Origin: Deltaproteobacteria bacterium
Lineage (GTDB): Bacteria; Bdellovibrionota; Bdellovibrionia; Bdellovibrionales; JAMPXM01
DNA: 64,000 bases
Assembly (NCBI GenBank): GCA_017302795.1
Contig: JAFLCB010000010.1
Coordinates: forward strand, 98,065-162,064
Reading direction: 5' to 3'
The notes under the pieces were generated by a model, which saw only the letters and a program-made list of their open reading frames with translations, searched no databases and was not told the DNA's origin. The position numbers were made by a program, and so were the translations under genes. Positions 59,912-64,000 of the stretch are shown here, in pieces (position 1 is the first letter of the stretch; each line of letters begins with the position of its first letter).

Positions 59912-61429
59912 TTAGTTAGTCTGGCTAGGCATCAAAATGATGTCAACTCGGCGGTTTTGCGCCCGTCCTTCTTTAGACTTGTTGGTCGCAATAGGCCTTT
60001 TAAAGCCGTGACCTTCTGAAGTTACATCATCAAAACCGTTGGCCTTAAAGTAAGAGGCGACTGTCGCCGCTCGCTTTTCCGAAAGAGTCTTGTTTTGAGT
60101 TTCACTGCCAACCGAGTCCGTGTGACCTTCAACTTTAATTTCTGCTGCGTTCATCGATTTTGCGACATTCGAAACTTTCGCTAGCACCGACAAAGAAGCC
60201 TCAGAAAGTTCATCACGGCCAGTTGCAAAGTTCATCTGCTTCAAGCGAATGACCAAATTTTTACCTTGCTGATAAGCTTCTGCTTCAGAGGTAGTAAACT
60301 GTCTACGAGCAGCTTCCATAGCAGCTTGCGTCGCTACAGTTTCATTTGCAGAGCTAAGATCCTGCTCTAGGTTTTTGTTTTTAAGGTTCATCGCTTTTTC
60401 ATTGGCTGCGCTCTCGGCTTTGCTTGATGCAGAGTCGCTTTGTATGGTGGCAGTCGCTGCATTGCTTGCTACGGCCTCTGCTTGGCTAGCGGTGGCGTAT
60501 GCCATGCTCGCCTCAGCATCTGCCTTGCTTAAACTCGCATCTTGCTGACTCGCCGTCGCTTCCGCTTTGTTGGCTGCAGCCTCCGCTGTTGAAGCCGACA
60601 GATCCTTGTTCAAACTTCGGATCTGGCTAGATTGCGAAACCATCTTTAACGCTGCGGTTTCTGACAACTTTCCACCGTTTTGTTCGATCGTCGTCATGAC
60701 TTCGTTCAAAAGTGTTGTATCTGCTTTCGCAGTTGCTGCTGCTGAAGAATAGCCGCGCGGGTTTCTCACATTTGTCTCGATCACAGATTCCGCATTCTTC
60801 AAAGAAAGCTCTGACTTTCTAAAGGTCTGCGGAGCACGTTTTTCAGCGCCGTTTTTTACAGCACCTCGGAACATCGCTTGCGAGGCTCCAAGATGAGTCA
60901 AAACGGTGGCTTGCTTCTCAAGAACCAAGTAGCGCTCTTGAAGTTCAGACACTTTTTCGGAATCTAAACTACCGAGATTGTCAGCCCGTGAACTTACATC
61001 ACGATCTAAACTTTCAAGATCATCTTTCAGTGCTGGGTGCCGAGCAGCCCCCGCCGTGAGTGCCGCCTGTCGAGCAACAAAAAGACCAGGTGTCTTATCG
61101 GCGCGTGGTGCCGCAACCGCATAAGCCGCCTCAAGCGAACCGCGGCCTTTACGGAGATCATCGATGATTTCATCTTGATTCTGTTTTGAAGCGAGGTCCG
61201 ACTTCGCCTCATCTAACCACTTCACACTTGTTTTGAACTCACTCGGTGCAAGGACATCGATGTTTTTTGATGTGGCAGCGAAGAGATCAGAGCCTAGCTT
61301 TGCAATTTCATCTTGTGGATTAGCTGCACTAGGGATGTCTGCTTTTCTGATACCCGACGCGCAGGCTGTTAACATCAATCCACTTAGCAACATCAAACAA
61401 AATGCGGGAAACTTTGTACTCTTAATCAC
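59912..61429 (-). CDS. OmpA-domain lipoprotein with long Ala/Ser coiled coil
   Basis: A 505-residue lipoprotein: lipobox M-L-T-A-C (Cys ~23), a helical domain of DUF4398 type (~40-230, EFKTSVKWLDEAKSDLASK), and a highly Ala/Ser/Glu/Lys-rich segment (~275-345) with repeated A-x-A-S-x-A-E-A pattern, probably a long coiled coil or rod. It ends in an OmpA-like peptidoglycan-binding domain (NFATGRDELSEASLSVLAKV, VEGHTDSVGSETQNKTLSEKRA). It could span from outer membrane to the wall. A clear terminator follows. Confidence 0.85.
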   Translation of the reverse strand: MIKSTKFPAFCLMLLSGLMLTACASGIRKADIPSAANPQDEIAKLGSDLFAATSKNIDVLAPSEFKTSVKWLDEAKSDLASKQNQDEIIDDLRKGRGSLEAAYAVAAPRADKTPGLFVARQAALTAGAARHPALKDDLESLDRDVSSRADNLGSLDSEKVSELQERYLVLEKQATVLTHLGASQAMFRGAVKNGAEKRAPQTFRKSELSLKNAESVIETNVRNPRGYSSAAATAKADTTLLNEVMTTIEQNGGKLSETAALKMVSQSSQIRSLNKDLSASTAEAAANKAEATASQQDASLSKADAEASMAYATASQAEAVASNAATATIQSDSASSKAESAANEKAMNLKNKNLEQDLSSANETVATQAAMEAARRQFTTSEAEAYQQGKNLVIRLKQMNFATGRDELSEASLSVLAKVSNVAKSMNAAEIKVEGHTDSVGSETQNKTLSEKRAATVASYFKANGFDDVTSEGHGFKRPIATNKSKEGRAQNRRVDIILMPSQTN

Positions 61430-61783
61430 TCAATTCCTTCTTCAACTTCTATTGTGGTTAGCTGGAAACAATATGAATTCGCCAACCCTTCTTTCACAAG
61501 AGCGCCTTAAAATTTTTAAACACAAGCCTGTTCACCTTTATTATGTGGCAACAACACTTAAACGAATTGAAGTGTGACCCGAAACTGAATGGCACTAGTT
61601 CCAAAGTGGCTCTTTTTGATATAAAAATTCGATCTACGGGAAATGCTTTAGGCGCTCATTTCAAAGCTAATACGAACTTATCTTCATTTCGCAAGTTTAC
61701 TCCATTCCGAGTTGATTCTATGATGTGCCAATGTGGCAGTCTAACTTCAATATATTCAAAAAATCCCAGAACAGAATTGGGCC
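61430..61783. other. Intergenic region upstream of the OmpA lipoprotein and the beta-lactamase-fold gene
   Basis: A 354-bp gap between two divergent starts. It must contain the promoters of both genes; AT content is higher than in the flanking genes. The + frame 61543-61806 has no ribosome site and no protein-like features. I see no RNA structure that I can name. Confidence 0.5.
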
Positions 61784-62815
61784 ATGCTAACCGCAACAAA
61801 TTTTGACAGAATTATGGATTCGACCTACCGCAAGGAAATTCCGGGCGTGATAATGGCGGTGGCAAATGAAACTGAACAAATCATTGGGGCTCGTGGCAAT
61901 CTAAGCCCTCAGTCGCAGTACTTCATCGCCAGCGCGACGAAGCTCTACGTGACTGCTCTGATTTTACAACTCATTGATTCGAAACTAATTAAACTCGAAG
62001 ACCGCATTGTAAATCTTTTTCCCCACAATAGTTTTCGCAGCCTTCATGTCATAGCCGGTAATGACTTTACCCACGAGATCACTGTCGAACATTTGCTCAG
62101 CCATACATCAGGACTTCCCGACTATTTTCAAGCGAAGCACAATGCGAAAAGTTCGCTCTTGGAACAGGTGATTTCAGGTCAAGATCAGAATTGGAATTTA
62201 ATCCGCGTTCTGAATGATGCAAAAGAACTTGGGGCAGTATTTTCGCCTGGGTCAGGTAGGGCACTCTATTCGGACACCAACTTTCAAATTTTGGGAGCGA
62301 TAATTGAGAAAATCACTGAAACGAATCTCGCAAACGCGATTCAAAATCAGCTTTGTCAAAGAATCGGACTAACGAATACTTATCTCTATCAAGACGAGGC
62401 TGACACGAGGCCTGCTCCTTTAAATTATAAAAGTGCAGTGCTTAAAGTTCCCAAAGCTATGACATCTTTTGGCGCCGATGGAGGAATCGTCTCGACGGCC
62501 CAAGATGGAATAGATTTTTTGAAAAGTTTTTTTGCCGGCCAACTCTTTGATGAATCCCACCTTAGCTATATCACTGCGCATTGGAGAAAAATCTTTTTTC
62601 CACTTAAATATGGGGTCGGAATTTCTCTCTTTCGTCTGCCCTGGTTTTTTTCGCCATTCAAACGAGCTCCCGATCTCATAGGCCACTCAGGTTTGTCAGG
62701 GACCCTTTTATTTTACTGTCCAGCGAACAGGCTTTACCTTTCGGGAACAGTTAACCAGACTTCCCATCCTGAAGCCTCCTTTCGAATGATGGTCAAATCA
62801 GTCACTACTGATTAG
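61784..62815 (+). CDS. Beta-lactamase-fold serine hydrolase (class C/EstB type)
   Basis: A 343-residue serine beta-lactamase-like enzyme without a signal peptide. Catalytic motifs: SATK (S-x-x-K, in YFIASATKLYV, about residue 48), YSDTN (Y-x-N type, about 166) and the third-box-like HSGLSGT near residue 306. Such proteins include esterases, D-amino acid peptidases and penicillin-binding proteins; the absence of an export signal argues against beta-lactam resistance in the periplasm. Confidence 0.82.
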   Translation: MLTATNFDRIMDSTYRKEIPGVIMAVANETEQIIGARGNLSPQSQYFIASATKLYVTALILQLIDSKLIKLEDRIVNLFPHNSFRSLHVIAGNDFTHEITVEHLLSHTSGLPDYFQAKHNAKSSLLEQVISGQDQNWNLIRVLNDAKELGAVFSPGSGRALYSDTNFQILGAIIEKITETNLANAIQNQLCQRIGLTNTYLYQDEADTRPAPLNYKSAVLKVPKAMTSFGADGGIVSTAQDGIDFLKSFFAGQLFDESHLSYITAHWRKIFFPLKYGVGISLFRLPWFFSPFKRAPDLIGHSGLSGTLLFYCPANRLYLSGTVNQTSHPEASFRMMVKSVTTD

Positions 62816-62867
62816 CGGTTGTTAATTTCTTTTCGGCAGCCAATGCTCTGGCATCATATTATTAGCC

Positions 62868-63332
62868 TCACGGTGCAAAACACTGAACCGATATTGCCAG
62901 TTTGACTTCTTGATCAGGTTTCTGGATCTCAACATCATAGGACTCACGAGGCTGAGCAGAACATGGTTCAGACTGCCGCAACGCTGGCGAGTTTAAGTCC
63001 CAAACAAAGTGATATTTACCTGGCGAAAGTTTGGTGACATAAATCCCGGTCTTGCTCTTCATTTTCTGGACCTGTTGGCAAGTACGAGAGTCATACTTAT
63101 TTTTACAGCCAGACAGAATCACAAAGCGGCCACCGATGGGTCCGCAAGATGGAAGGTCAGGCGGCCCTTCACGGTACATCCCACCGGAAACCGATGAACA
63201 GCTCTCTAGCTTGATTTTAACTGACAATAGTTTTTGATCTGCCTTGGTCGCAGCATTTGCTGCGTTCACTACTGCTGCCGCTAGCGCAAATCCACAAAAC
63301 AAGAAAACAAACAAGACCTTGAGCTCTTTAAT
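62868..63332 (-). CDS. Small secreted Cys-rich protein, start codon uncertain
   Basis: About 155 residues. The mature part has several Cys (LESCSSVSGGMY, PSCGPIGGRF, SGCKNKYDSRTCQQV, EPCSAQ, VQCFAP), consistent with a disulfide-bonded secreted protein. The signal segment (KELKVLFVFLFCGFALAAAV) has no ATG, GTG or suitable TTG at its front: GGAGGG is followed by ATC-ATT, so an ATT start at 63332 is possible, or a TTG a few codons later. The open frame extends to an ATG at 63452 but this runs over the divergent phospholipase D gene. Function unknown. Confidence 0.55.
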   Translation of the reverse strand: MKELKVLFVFLFCGFALAAAVVNAANAATKADQKLLSVKIKLESCSSVSGGMYREGPPDLPSCGPIGGRFVILSGCKNKYDSRTCQQVQKMKSKTGIYVTKLSPGKYHFVWDLNSPALRQSEPCSAQPRESYDVEIQKPDQEVKLAISVQCFAP

Positions 63333-63423
63333 GATCCCTCCACTGCAGACTATAGCAGACGATCGTAATAGGCAGCATTCTTCTTGCCAGGACGAACTTC
63401 TATCGAGAAAATTTAAAGTTAGA

Positions 63424-64000
63424 ATGCGAAAAAAAGCAAAGTGGTTTTTCATATTGCCTTTGGGCCTTATCCTCGTCGTTTACCTAAGTTTAGTTGGTTT
63501 TCTATACCTCAGCGAGAAGTCGTTTTTCACTGATTCCAATCCAGAAGATTCCGTTTATTTTCGCTCAATGAAAACACACTCTGTCACTTTGATCGACGAC
63601 GGTCTTGCTAGCCTCGCAAAAAGGATTGAGCTCATCGACAAAGCCCAAAAAACTTTGGACCTTGAATATTTCATTTATGAACTAGATTTAAGTAGCCAGC
63701 TCATCACGAGAAAGCTGATTACTGCTGCGAAACGCGGCGTCAAAGTCCGACTACTTGTTGATTTTTCTGCTCCAGTTTTCAAACTAAAGCCGCACTTTGC
63801 TCGAGAGCTAAGCCTGTATGGCATCGACGTCCGATATTACAATACAACCTCATTGCTTAGGTTTATTAGCGTACAGCACAGAAGCCATCGGAAACTGCTT
63901 ATCATGGATGGAACTTCCGTCATCACTGGAGGTCGCAACGTTGGCGATGACTACTTTAACCTTTCGGCACATTATAATTTCTTGGATAGCGATGTGCTCA
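63424..64000 (+). CDS. Phospholipase D-family protein, N-terminal part (runs off window)
   Basis: Starts at ATG 63424 (MRKKAKWFFILPLGLILVVYL, a membrane anchor) and continues open to the window edge. The first HKD-type motif appears as H-R-S-H-R-K-L-L-I-M-D-G (about residues 151-162) with GGRNVGDDYF after it, as in cardiolipin synthase-like and secreted phospholipase D proteins. The second HKD motif is beyond the window. Substrate (phospholipid transphosphatidylation or hydrolysis) cannot be decided. Confidence 0.85.
   Translation, partial: MRKKAKWFFILPLGLILVVYLSLVGFLYLSEKSFFTDSNPEDSVYFRSMKTHSVTLIDDGLASLAKRIELIDKAQKTLDLEYFIYELDLSSQLITRKLITAAKRGVKVRLLVDFSAPVFKLKPHFARELSLYGIDVRYYNTTSLLRFISVQHRSHRKLLIMDGTSVITGGRNVGDDYFNLSAHYNFLDSDVL

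Noticed and set aside
61543-61806. An 87-residue + frame in the 61.4-61.8 kb gap
   Set aside because: No Shine-Dalgarno, overlaps the beta-lactamase-fold start, composition not protein-like.
1-64000. CRISPR arrays, tRNA/rRNA genes, insertion sequences
   Set aside because: No regularly spaced repeats, no cloverleaf or rRNA motifs, no transposase frames seen on reading both strands.

Overview
The window looks like chromosomal DNA of a Gram-negative, Bdellovibrio-like bacterium (Bdellovibrionota). This is inferred from gene content: a one-domain bacterial histone of the kind described from Bdellovibrio, many lipoproteins including one with an F-Q-N-C lipobox, several secreted proteins of unknown function, two L,D-transpeptidases, OmpA-type proteins and a secreted HNH nuclease. 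No 16S or other marker is present to prove it. I see no tRNA or rRNA, no CRISPR array and no insertion sequence. The window starts inside an amino acid dehydrogenase gene and ends inside a phospholipase D-family gene.

Layout: 1-4 kb is an outer-membrane biogenesis cluster (YfgM-like, BamB, a lipoprotein, an M48 metalloprotease), followed by a stand-alone propeptide-like protein. 4.7-15.9 kb holds secreted or membrane proteins of unknown function, an EamA transporter, an aldehyde dehydrogenase homologue that has lost its catalytic residues, a CDF metal exporter and a von Willebrand A lipoprotein. 15.9-21.1 kb has two orphan solute-binding proteins and a GAF/HD-GYP protein. 21.2-23.0 kb has the histone, then an overlapping short-chain dehydrogenase and 6-pyruvoyl-tetrahydropterin-synthase-like pair.

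23.7-26.6 kb is the most interesting stretch. After a pseudouridine synthase and an Asp/Asn beta-hydroxylase-like protein comes a tiny secreted peptide ending in a Gly-rich CxxC tail. Its stop codon directly abuts the start of a DUF692-type multinuclear iron oxygenase. This has the architecture of a small ribosomal-peptide (RiPP) locus. 26.6-36.5 kb is metabolic: glutaryl-CoA dehydrogenase, a fused branched-chain keto acid dehydrogenase E1, a FabD-like protein, a DUF455 ferritin-like protein, YebC, SufE, a YkgJ-type protein, an O-methyltransferase and a broken msrP. A perfect 54-bp palindrome separates two convergent genes near 31.25 kb.

36.8-51.7 kb carries the HNH nuclease, the CCA enzyme, QueG, a tight + operon (HutG-like, threonine aldolase, AsmA-like, tryptophan dioxygenase) and a tight - operon (a peroxiredoxin with a histone-H1-like tail, kynurenine formamidase, an unknown protein). 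52-64 kb is an envelope region with a beta-barrel protein, two OmpA-domain proteins, two L,D-transpeptidases, a patatin, an EF-hand lipoprotein, a YeaQ/GlsB-type protein, a beta-lactamase-fold hydrolase and the start of a phospholipase D-family enzyme. Start codons were often moved downstream of the longest frame where a Shine-Dalgarno sequence and signal peptide favoured it; this is stated per gene.
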